Assembly (NCBI GenBank): GCA_947258555.1
Contig: CAMYJF010000019.1
Span: 1-32,611, forward strand
Length of the DNA: 32,611 bases
From: an uncultured Eudoraea sp.
GTDB taxonomy: Bacteria; Bacteroidota; Bacteroidia; Flavobacteriales; Flavobacteriaceae
Direction: 5' to 3'
Every line of letters starts with the position of its first letter. Position 1 is the stretch's first letter. The notes under the pieces were generated by a model that saw only the letters and a list, made by a program, of their open reading frames with translations, was not told the origin of the DNA and searched no databases. Both the position numbers and the translations under genes were made by a program. Shown here piece by piece: positions 26,040-32,611 of this stretch.

Positions 26040-27239
26040 ATGTGGGTAGACCAGCAATATCATCTAAGTTATTGTACCAATATTCATCCCGGAAACGATT
26101 GGACAGAAACCCTGGCCCATCTTAAAGAAAATTTACCGAAAATAAAGGGGCGACTCAGCCCTGAAAAACCTTTCGGAATAGGGTTGCGACTCTCTAATAA
26201 GGCAAGTGAAGAGTTAGGTGAAGAATCCCTGGCTGAATTTAGGGAGTGGCTGCAAAAAGAGGGGCTCTATGTCTTCACGATTAATGGTTTCCCATATGGC
26301 AATTTCCATGGCGAAAAAGTAAAGGAGCAAGTACATCATCCGGATTGGACGAGTAAGGAACGCCTCGAATATACGCAGCGGCTTGCAGTTCAGTTAGCCC
26401 AGCTGCTCCCTGAATTAGAGGATGGCGGCATCTCTACATCGCCAATTGGTTACAAACATATGTATCCGGGAGAGAGGCGGATAGAAGCCCTTATCAAAGG
26501 AAGCGCTCAATTGGCGATTCTAGCGGTTTTCCTGCACGAATTGGAAAAAGATACAGGGAAATTAATTCATATAGATATTGAACCTGAACCGGATGGCTTG
26601 CTGGAGAATTCAGAGGAATTCCTTGAATTTTACGAGGAATATCTGATACCTGCGGCTAGAAAGGAATTTAGTAATACCCAGAATAAATCTTCGTATAAGG
26701 CAGAAGAATTGCTTAAGCGATACATCACCCTTTGTTATGATGTATGTCATTTTTCACTGGCCTATGAGCAGCCGGATGAGGTTTTCTCTAAAATGGAGCA
26801 AGCTGGAATACGAATTGGTAAAATACAGATCAGTGCTGCATTAAAAGCACATAGCAGTGGCAGTGACAACGAAGAGATTTGGAAGGCCCTTTCAAAATTT
26901 GATGAACCTGTTTACTTGCACCAGGTCACCGAATCCAAAGATGGAGTTGTAATCACCTATTCAGATCTGCCCGACCTTCTAAAAGAGCGACCGGGCTTTA
27001 CAGAATTAAGAGCGCATTTTCATGTCCCCATTTTCCTGGATACCTTTGGGGTATTGCAATCTACTCAAGAAGATATTATTCAAGTGCTGGACTATATTAA
27101 ACGTAAACCTGTGTCGACCCACCTGGAGGTAGAAACCTATACCTGGGAGGTATTGCCGGCACATTTAAAAGAGCCGATGGCCGATTCGATTTCCCGGGAA
27201 TTGGAATGGGTGCTTCAAAAATTAGATTCAGATGAATAG
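26040..27239 (+). CDS. eboE: EboE, xylose-isomerase-like TIM barrel protein
   Basis: A 399-residue soluble protein of the EboE family, related to xylose-isomerase-like TIM barrels. The N-terminus LSYCTNIHPGNDWTETLAHL and the later FTINGFPYGNFHGEKVKEQV, HIDIEPEPDGLLE and CYDVCHFSLAYE are characteristic; Glu, Asp and His residues in the last two are candidate metal ligands. No signal peptide is seen. The reaction is unknown; the family suggests isomerisation or epimerisation of a sugar-like compound. The start is ATG at 26040, 3 bases after eboD. It overlaps eboF by 8 bases. Confidence 0.92.
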   Translation: MWVDQQYHLSYCTNIHPGNDWTETLAHLKENLPKIKGRLSPEKPFGIGLRLSNKASEELGEESLAEFREWLQKEGLYVFTINGFPYGNFHGEKVKEQVHHPDWTSKERLEYTQRLAVQLAQLLPELEDGGISTSPIGYKHMYPGERRIEALIKGSAQLAILAVFLHELEKDTGKLIHIDIEPEPDGLLENSEEFLEFYEEYLIPAARKEFSNTQNKSSYKAEELLKRYITLCYDVCHFSLAYEQPDEVFSKMEQAGIRIGKIQISAALKAHSSGSDNEEIWKALSKFDEPVYLHQVTESKDGVVITYSDLPDLLKERPGFTELRAHFHVPIFLDTFGVLQSTQEDIIQVLDYIKRKPVSTHLEVETYTWEVLPAHLKEPMADSISRELEWVLQKLDSDE

Positions 27240-28614
27240 GACGGCTGTTATCAATGTAGTTGGGCTGACCCATAGATTGATCGGTGAGCATACGCCTTTT
27301 ATCAAATCTATGATGGAAGCCGGAAGCTGGACCAAGATCACCCCTGTTTTTCCAGCAGTTACCTGCACGGCACAATCTACATATTTGACAGGTAAATGGC
27401 CTAAAGAGCATGGTATCATTGGCAATGGATGGTATTTCAAGGAAGAGCACGAAGTTAAATTCTGGCGCCAATCCAACTCATTGGTGCAATCGGAAAAAAT
27501 TTGGGAATCATGTAAAAAGGAAGATCCTCATTTCACTTGCGCTAATTTATTCTGGTGGTATAATATGTACTCATCCGTGGATTACAGTGTTACCCCCAGG
27601 CCCAACTACTTGGCAGATGGACGAAAAATTCCTGACATCTATACGCATCCGGCCGAATTGAGGGACAGCCTTCAAGAGGAGCTTGGCCAGTTTCCATTAT
27701 TTAGTTTTTGGGGACCCAGAACGAATATAAAGTCCTCTGAATGGATCGCCAGGGCGGCTTACAGAACAGACGAAATATATAGTCCTACCCTGAGCTTTGT
27801 GTATATACCCCATCTGGATTATGGCCTTCAAAAACACGGCCTGGATTTTTCAAAGATCGGGAAAGATCTCAGGGAAGTAGATGCGCTTGTAAAAGACCTG
27901 GTAACATTTTATCGGGATCGAAACGTACAGGTCATGGTGCTCTCTGAATATGGCATTACCGATGTAAGCAGACCGGTTCATATCAACAGGGTATTTCGGG
28001 AAAAGGGACTTCTTTCTGTGAGGACGGAACGCGGTCTTGAACTACTGGATGCCGGGGCCAGTGAGGCCTTTGCTGTAGCTGATCATCAGCTAGCCCACAT
28101 TTACATAAAGGATAGTTCAAGGGTAGAGGAAGTTAAGTCGATTTTAGAAGCTATTCCCGGGGTTGAAAAGGTTCTTGAGAAAGCAGATACAAGCTTGCAC
28201 CTGGATCATGAACGCAGTGGAGATCTGATCGCCATAGCCGATGCGTCTTCCTGGTTTACTTATTATTATTGGCAGGATGATAGGAAAGCACCGGATTTTG
28301 CCAGGTGTGTAGATATACACAGTAAACCTGGATACGATCCTGTTGAATTATTCACCGATCCAAAAAATCCTTTTGTTTCCTTGAAAGTGATCTGGAAATT
28401 GATCCGGAAGAAACTGGGCTTTCGCACTTTGATGAATGTTATACCTTTGCAAGCAGATCTTGTCAAAGGGTCGCATGGCAGGATCCCGGAAGATTCAGAA
28501 GACCATCCTTTACTCATTATAGAGGCTACTTCCGGCCTGTTTGAAGAAACGATCCCGGCAATACATATTCATGATCTGATCAAACAACTATTAATTAAAA
28601 AACCAGGCAGATGA
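27232..28614 (+). CDS. eboF: EboF, nucleotide pyrophosphatase/phosphodiesterase-like
   Basis: A 460-residue protein of the alkaline phosphatase superfamily, phosphodiesterase/nucleotide pyrophosphatase group. The nucleophile region PAVTCTAQSTYLTGKWP (Thr44) is intact, and HLDYGLQKHG and GSHGRIPEDSEDHP carry later Asp and His ligands. Two usual metal-site features differ: the N-terminal Asp-Gly is Val-Gly (INVVGLTHRLIG) and the DHG motif appears as LSEYGIT. No signal peptide is visible, so it is probably cytoplasmic. A role in splitting a phosphodiester or diphosphate made by the other ebo enzymes is possible (inference). It overlaps eboE by 8 bases and the next gene by 4. Confidence 0.9.
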   Translation: MNRTAVINVVGLTHRLIGEHTPFIKSMMEAGSWTKITPVFPAVTCTAQSTYLTGKWPKEHGIIGNGWYFKEEHEVKFWRQSNSLVQSEKIWESCKKEDPHFTCANLFWWYNMYSSVDYSVTPRPNYLADGRKIPDIYTHPAELRDSLQEELGQFPLFSFWGPRTNIKSSEWIARAAYRTDEIYSPTLSFVYIPHLDYGLQKHGLDFSKIGKDLREVDALVKDLVTFYRDRNVQVMVLSEYGITDVSRPVHINRVFREKGLLSVRTERGLELLDAGASEAFAVADHQLAHIYIKDSSRVEEVKSILEAIPGVEKVLEKADTSLHLDHERSGDLIAIADASSWFTYYYWQDDRKAPDFARCVDIHSKPGYDPVELFTDPKNPFVSLKVIWKLIRKKLGFRTLMNVIPLQADLVKGSHGRIPEDSEDHPLLIIEATSGLFEETIPAIHIHDLIKQLLIKKPGR

Positions 28615-28964
28615 AAAAATTCAGCAAGATCCTCGCATTGATATTTGCCCTCCTATTTATATGGGCGGCTTTTGTGCAACACAACGATCCAGATGCATTG
28701 CTTTGGTATGCCATTTATGGCGTGGCAGCTGCGGCATGCCTCTTGTTTTATTTTGACCGGTTTCATCCTGCTTTGGGAATAATACTAGCCATTCTTTATC
28801 TGATCGAAACCGTACTGGTATGGCCTGAATCCTTTGAAGGCTTTACGATCGGTGAAGGCGACATAGTAAATATAGAGCGCGGCCGGGAAGCTTTTGGATT
28901 GTTAATTTGCGGACTCTTTATGATCTTCCTAAGCTGGCGAAGCATCAAACGGAGAAAATCATAG
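28611..28964 (+). CDS. TMEM220-family small membrane protein
   Basis: A 117-residue integral membrane protein with about four hydrophobic helices. The family signature is QHNDPDALLWYAIYG after the first helix; the tail RSIKRRKS is basic. TMEM220 proteins occur in bacteria and animals with no established function. The start ATG overlaps the eboF stop (ATGA), so it is likely translated with the ebo cluster and may be a seventh component. Its stop (28962-28964) lies next to the convergent dnaX stop (28959-28961), leaving no room for a terminator outside coding sequence. Confidence 0.88.
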   Translation: MKKFSKILALIFALLFIWAAFVQHNDPDALLWYAIYGVAAAACLLFYFDRFHPALGIILAILYLIETVLVWPESFEGFTIGEGDIVNIERGREAFGLLICGLFMIFLSWRSIKRRKS

Positions 28965-30755
28965 TTCCAGGTCAAAAGTCTTGCGTAGCAGGTCCATGTC
29001 GGGATTCTTACTTTTTAGCTTTTCGTATTTCTCCTCCGGGGTATAGGCATATTTCTTAGCCTCTTGTTCATTAACTAACAGTTCCAGGCTGATCTCTGTA
29101 TTTTTCAGCTTGTTTCGAAGAAAATGCATTAAAGGTTCCCGCTCCATATCCAACTCTTTCTTCATGCTGTGATTCGGCAAGGTATATTGAATACTATGAT
29201 CCCCCGTCAATTTTGGGTTGCTGATTGTTAAATTGGACGAGAGGATAGGGCGACCTTTTTTCAGTAGTTTTTGAGCGTATTCAGTCCACAGTTTCTCCAA
29301 TTCTTCCTGGGTGAAAGGACTCGTATTGACCTCAATGGTATCGGCGATCACTTCCTGGTTACGTATCTCGTGATCCCGTTTGGCCTGAAGGCCTGCAATA
29401 GACAATCCGGAAATGCGCTTACCCCGATCCTTAATATTCAATTTTTTAGCAGGGCTTGCGGGTAGCGGCTCAACTGCGGCCTTAATGGGTTGGGATCCTT
29501 CTTCCTTTTTTACCGGTTCAGCGGTTTTCTCTTCATACGTCTTTAAGGTGTCCACTCTGCGTTCAGCAAGTGTCTTTCTTTGTATTTTTTCCTGGGTGCC
29601 TCCATGAACATCCAGATCTTTTTTAAAGAAATGGGCTGCAGGGATCAGGAAATTAGTCAGGGTAAGACCAAGGACGCTACGTTTGTTTTTTTTTTCAGCT
29701 TCGAAAGTAAGGGAAGCTAGTTTCATCAGGGTCAGTTCGACAAGGAGCCGGTGATTCTTGCTCGTCTTATACTTCAGATCACATTGATTGGCAAGGTCGA
29801 TCGCTTTTAATAAGAATTCCTGGGATGTTTTTTTAGACTGTTCCAGGTAAAGGGATTTCACTTGTTCACCTACTTCAAGCAAGGCAATGGTCTCTTCATG
29901 ACGGCAAACCATAAGATCCCTGAAATGTGATGCGAGTCCGTTGATAAAATGATGTCCTTCAAATCCTTTGGACAGGATGTCGTTGAATAACAGGAGCAGA
30001 TCAGGAATATTATTTTCCAGGATCAGGTCTGTAGCCTTGAAGTAAATATCGTAATCGAGGACATTTAAATTTTCAGTGACGGATTTCCGGGTAATTTTTT
30101 TCCCGGCAAAGCTCACAACCCTGTCGAAAATCGATAAGGCATCTCGCATGGCACCATCTGCTTTTTGTGCTATAATGTGCAAGGCATCTTCCTCTGCTTC
30201 AATTCCTTGTTGTTCAGCGATATACTGCAGGTAATCGGCAATATCCTTAATGGTTATTCGCTTAAAATCAAAGATCTGGCATCGAGAAAGTATCGTTGGG
30301 ATGATCTTATGTTTTTCGGTGGTGGCCAATATAAAAATGGCATGCGCTGGTGGCTCTTCAAGCGTTTTCAAAAAGGCGTTAAATGCCGATTGAGATAGCA
30401 TATGTACCTCGTCAATAATATAGACTTTGTACTTGCCGACCTGAGGCGGGATCCGTACCTGGTCTGTGAGGCTTCGTATGTCATCTACGGAATTATTAGA
30501 TGCGGCATCCAATTCAAATATATTGAAGGCAAAATCCTCATCTGCCTTTTGGGTACCATCCTCATTGATCTTTTTGGCCAGGATCCTGGCACAGGTAGTT
30601 TTCCCAACACCGCGTGGACCACAAAAGAGTAAAGCCTGGGCAAGGTGGTTGCTTTCAATGGCATTTTCAAGCGTAGTCGTAATAGCTCCCTGGCCAACGA
30701 CATCCTTGAAATTCTGAGGCCTGTATTTCCGGGCCGATACAATGAAAGGTTCCAT
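28959..30755 (-). CDS. dnaX: DNA polymerase III subunit gamma/tau
   Basis: Clamp-loader ATPase of the replicative polymerase. AAA+ domain: FCGPRGVGKTTCARILAK (Walker A, residues 45-62), YIIDEVHMLS (Walker B), ILATTEKHKIIPTILSRCQ (sensor 1 and Arg finger region). Domain III ends near LLVELTLMKLASL (about residue 350). The 240-residue tail is charged, as in tau. After Walker A the usual four-Cys zinc module is absent: KKINEDGTQKADEDFAFNIF replaces it. At codons 354-357 (plus-strand 29686-29695) the gene carries ten A followed by C. Slipping by one base gives a stop after Gln-Thr, making a 359-residue protein that would resemble gamma. The start ATG at 30755 is 41 bases from a -7 box. Confidence 0.97.
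   Translation of the reverse strand: MEPFIVSARKYRPQNFKDVVGQGAITTTLENAIESNHLAQALLFCGPRGVGKTTCARILAKKINEDGTQKADEDFAFNIFELDAASNNSVDDIRSLTDQVRIPPQVGKYKVYIIDEVHMLSQSAFNAFLKTLEEPPAHAIFILATTEKHKIIPTILSRCQIFDFKRITIKDIADYLQYIAEQQGIEAEEDALHIIAQKADGAMRDALSIFDRVVSFAGKKITRKSVTENLNVLDYDIYFKATDLILENNIPDLLLLFNDILSKGFEGHHFINGLASHFRDLMVCRHEETIALLEVGEQVKSLYLEQSKKTSQEFLLKAIDLANQCDLKYKTSKNHRLLVELTLMKLASLTFEAEKKNKRSVLGLTLTNFLIPAAHFFKKDLDVHGGTQEKIQRKTLAERRVDTLKTYEEKTAEPVKKEEGSQPIKAAVEPLPASPAKKLNIKDRGKRISGLSIAGLQAKRDHEIRNQEVIADTIEVNTSPFTQEELEKLWTEYAQKLLKKGRPILSSNLTISNPKLTGDHSIQYTLPNHSMKKELDMEREPLMHFLRNKLKNTEISLELLVNEQEAKKYAYTPEEKYEKLKSKNPDMDLLRKTFDLEL
29677..29695 (-). promoter_or_regulatory. Candidate slippage/frameshift site in dnaX
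   Basis: The coding strand reads G followed by ten A and a C, framed GAA AAA AAA AAC, so it includes the classical slippery heptamer A AAA AAC. Adding one A in the transcript, or -1 ribosomal shifting, gives CAA ACG TAG (stop at 29679-29677). Losing one A gives a stop after a further eight or so codons. No terminator-like hairpin explains the run. Regulated use is inference. Confidence 0.5.
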
Positions 30756-30796
30756 CTGGGTTTACACTGCGTTTTAGATCACAAAAGGTGAATGTA

Positions 30797-30804
30797 CAAA
30801 TATA
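30797..30804 (-). promoter_or_regulatory. -7 box of dnaX
   Basis: The minus strand reads TATATTTG, a perfect TAnnTTTG box 41 bases before the dnaX ATG. No clear -33 TTG at the ideal spacing. Confidence 0.5.
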
Positions 30805-30868
30805 AAAATAGCCGGTTATTTTCCCCTGTGAATGGGCGATACAAGCTAATTAGTTATTAACAAATTCG

Positions 30869-30876
30869 TATCTTTG
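30869..30876 (+). promoter_or_regulatory. -7 box of rnpB
   Basis: TATCTTTG is a perfect TAnnTTTG box ending 4 bases before the predicted 5' end of RNase P RNA, which is the expected distance to the transcription start. Confidence 0.65.
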
Positions 30877-30879
30877 CAG

Positions 30880-31191
30880 CTTGCAGGATATCTTATCGCG
30901 TCTCGCAATAGCGGGGTGAGGAAAGTCCGGACACCGTAGCGTAGCATAGCGGGTAACGCCCGTCGCTCTGACTTTATTGTTAGGGTCGGACAAGTGCAAC
31001 AGAAAGCAAGTACAGGTAATGCTGTAGTGAAATCAGGTAAACTCTATGCGGTGAAACGCCAAGTAAATCAACATTTGAGGGTAGCGCGCCCGAGTTGAAG
31101 GGTTGGCGGATAGAATGTTGTGGTAACATAACATCCAGATAAATGATAAGAGCCCTTTGGGTTACAGAATCCGGCTTATTTCCTGCATAAG
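30880..31191 (+). ncRNA. rnpB: RNase P RNA (bacterial type A)
   Basis: Catalytic RNA of RNase P, which matures tRNA 5' ends. The universally conserved P4 strands are present: GAGGAAAGTCCGGAC at 30918-30932 and ACAGAATCCGGCTTA near the 3' end (about 31164-31178). Other signatures are GGTAAACTC and GGTGAAACGCCAAG in the central part and GAGGGTAGCGCGCC. The ends are set by helix P1: CTTGCAGGA (30880-30888) pairs with TCCTGCATAAG (31181-31191) with one bulge. The length of about 312 nt is short for type A, as is common in Bacteroidota. It lies between divergent dnaX and convergent rsmD, with its own promoter and terminator. Confidence 0.96.
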
Positions 31192-31242
31192 AACTCCCTG
31201 TTCTATGGTTTTAATCGACTATGAGCAGGGAGTTTTATTTTG
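31192..31242 (+). terminator. rnpB terminator
   Basis: AACTCCCTG (31192-31200) pairs with CAGGGAGTT (31226-31234), extended by three pairs (TTC with GAG), followed by TTTATTTT. It begins directly after the RNase P RNA end. Its T tract overlaps the last bases of the convergent rsmD gene. Confidence 0.8.
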
Positions 31243-31774
31243 ATTCGAAAAAACTCAGCACACTCCCGCCGTATTTCCTGGATTCTGCATGCCCGGGCAG
31301 CTCTTCCAATGCAAGATGTTTGGAATGTTCCAGGATCAATATGCCTTCATCAGAAAGCAAGTCGCCCGCATATACCATTTCTGGAATTTTGGCCATTTCT
31401 TCCAGAGGTAGATCATAAGGCGGATCGGCAAAGATAATATCATACTTGCCAATGGCACGATTCAAATAGCGGATCGCATCTAATTTAATCACCTGGATAG
31501 GGGCTTCCAGCTGCTTGGCAGTAGTAGCTATAAAGTGTGCACAGCGGGCATCGGCATCAACAGCGATGATCTCCGGTACGCCACGTGAAGCGAATTCATA
31601 ACTTATATTTCCGGTGCCAGCATACAAGTCAAGCACACGAATATTTTCAAAAGTATAGCTGTTATGAAGAATGTTGAAAAGAGCCTCCTTGACCATATCG
31701 GTCGTTGGACGTACCGGTAATTTTTTAGGGGCAATGATCCGCTTACCTCTGTGACGCCCCGAAATGATCCTCAT
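31235..31774 (-). CDS. rsmD: 16S rRNA (guanine966-N2)-methyltransferase
   Basis: SAM-dependent methyltransferase modifying G966 of 16S rRNA in 30S assembly. The start MRIISGRHRGKRIIAPKKLPVRPTTD (two adjoining blocks, about residues 1-26) is family-typical. The SAM-binding motif is VLDLYAGTGNISYEFASRG, and the catalytic motif IV is IIFADPPYDLP. At 179 residues it has the normal length. The start codon shares one base with the stop of the upstream DUF3822 gene (TGATG), so they are translationally coupled. It ends inside the rnpB terminator region. Confidence 0.96.
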   Translation of the reverse strand: MRIISGRHRGKRIIAPKKLPVRPTTDMVKEALFNILHNSYTFENIRVLDLYAGTGNISYEFASRGVPEIIAVDADARCAHFIATTAKQLEAPIQVIKLDAIRYLNRAIGKYDIIFADPPYDLPLEEMAKIPEMVYAGDLLSDEGILILEHSKHLALEELPGHAESRKYGGSVLSFFESK

Positions 31775-32604
31775 CAGAAGGCATTTAAGACAGTAAAATC
31801 GATCGATTCATCCTCGGATTCACCACTGCCATAGATCTCATTGGATGGGTAAAAGAGTCCGATGTTCTGAATGTACTCATAACAGAGCTTGTAAAGCTCA
31901 TCGCCTTCTTTTACAGAACCGAACAAACGTACGCCTACCTGTGAAGGATCAAGTTTTAGCTGTTCCAGGGTGAAAAGTAAATAGTAGATAAAATCTTCTT
32001 TTGTATCGAAATAAAAGCTGTTGTAAAACTTGAGTTTTTTATTCTCCAGGACGGTAATATCCATCTGGTCATCTGCGACATGTACGTAACAGATCGGACT
32101 TTTACTATCTGAGGGGCTTTGCAATAACGCCTGGATCAATACGGTGCCGTTGTGAAGGAAGTCAAATTCCCCGAATAACTCATAGATATAGTTATTGATG
32201 TTCATAAAGGGGACATAAACATTGACCAGTTCCGGCTGATCGATCTCGTCATACGCCATCATATCGTTAGACAGGATCTTTATATTGAATTTCATGTAAT
32301 TGGCTAACTCCTTCTCATCGAAAAGCGATTTAGGGACAAGACTGAAAAGAGTGTTGCGATGGATCACGACCACATCTGAATAGCCATAATCTTCTACGCG
32401 GTAAGTACGCAGTAGATCCCTGAGTTCTTTCAGGATCTCATAGGCAGTAAGATCCTTCTTAAAAATAACTTGTTTGGAAAGTACAATGGAATTGGATATC
32501 GAATCCAGTATACAAAAAGAAAGTCCATTCAAGCTAACCTGAATGGACAATTTATGTATATTATCTAAGCCCGAAGGCGTATTAATTTTCTCCTCTTTTG
32601 TCAT
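31774..32604 (-). CDS. DUF3822 family protein
   Basis: A 276-residue soluble protein of the DUF3822 family, found next to rsmD across Bacteroidota. The family resembles an actin-like ATPase (ASKHA) fold in strand order, but I see no clear phosphate-binding loop, so ATPase activity is not supported. Recognisable parts are LSIQVSLNGLSFCILD near the N-terminus, VVVIHRNTLFSLVPKSLF, and FYNSFYFDTKEDFIYYLLFT in the second half. The acidic C-terminal tail (SGESEDESIDF) is notable. The ATG at 32602-32604 is 7 bases from the window end, so upstream signals are not visible. It overlaps rsmD by one base. Confidence 0.88.
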   Translation of the reverse strand: MTKEEKINTPSGLDNIHKLSIQVSLNGLSFCILDSISNSIVLSKQVIFKKDLTAYEILKELRDLLRTYRVEDYGYSDVVVIHRNTLFSLVPKSLFDEKELANYMKFNIKILSNDMMAYDEIDQPELVNVYVPFMNINNYIYELFGEFDFLHNGTVLIQALLQSPSDSKSPICYVHVADDQMDITVLENKKLKFYNSFYFDTKEDFIYYLLFTLEQLKLDPSQVGVRLFGSVKEGDELYKLCYEYIQNIGLFYPSNEIYGSGESEDESIDFTVLNAF

Positions 32605-32611
32605 AAATAGG

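Noticed and set aside
30165-30717. Several plus-strand open frames opposite dnaX
   Set aside because: dnaX is intact with all AAA+ motifs in this region; the opposite frames are short and overlap one another.

Overview
The window reads as chromosomal DNA of a flavobacterium (Bacteroidota, most likely Flavobacteriaceae). Pointers are the TAnnTTTG -7 promoter boxes, the near absence of Shine-Dalgarno sequences, and family-typical content: DUF2807 and DUF4097 secreted proteins, a DUF3822-rsmD pair, a pyrR-pyrB-rnz string and a DnaX without zinc cysteines. I cannot name the genus. Coding density is very high, no gene-free stretch exceeds 300 bases, and I see no insertion sequence, prophage, CRISPR array, tRNA or rRNA.

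Layout. 1-3684: the 3' part of a glycogen branching enzyme (glgB) and a GH31 alpha-glucosidase, a glycan storage/degradation pair. 3723-5952: an M48 lipoprotein metallopeptidase and a UMF1-type MFS transporter whose start codon directly follows a terminator hairpin. 5978-8908 (minus): ECF sigma factor, membrane anti-sigma-like protein and two secreted short-repeat proteins, one overlapping operon. 9127-14821: lon, cmk, a convergent BON-LysM (Kbp-like) gene and rpsA, which has its own promoter and a leader with alternative hairpins. 14956-18141: pyrR-pyrB, two small conserved genes (STAS-like, DUF3291) and rnz, tightly packed. 18216-21472: pdxH, a SixA-like phosphatase and ppk1. 21469-22050 (minus): miaE.

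22197-28964 holds the most distinctive system: a complete eboA-B-C-D-E-F cluster, six abutting or overlapping genes, followed by a TMEM220-family membrane protein gene overlapping eboF by 4 nt. The ebo genes are known from cyanobacteria (linked to scytonemin precursor export), from eustigmatophyte plastids and from scattered bacteria, but the product or cargo is unknown. The gene set suggests a cyclised sugar (EboD), prenyl transfer in the membrane (EboC) and processing by three hydrolase/isomerase-like proteins (EboB, EboE, EboF).

28959-32604: dnaX (minus), the RNase P RNA gene rnpB (plus), then rsmD and a DUF3822 gene (minus). dnaX carries a run of ten A at the end of domain III. A one-base slip there, or -1 frameshifting at A AAA AAC, leads to a stop three codons later and would give a 359-residue gamma-like product; this is the strongest new regulatory candidate here.
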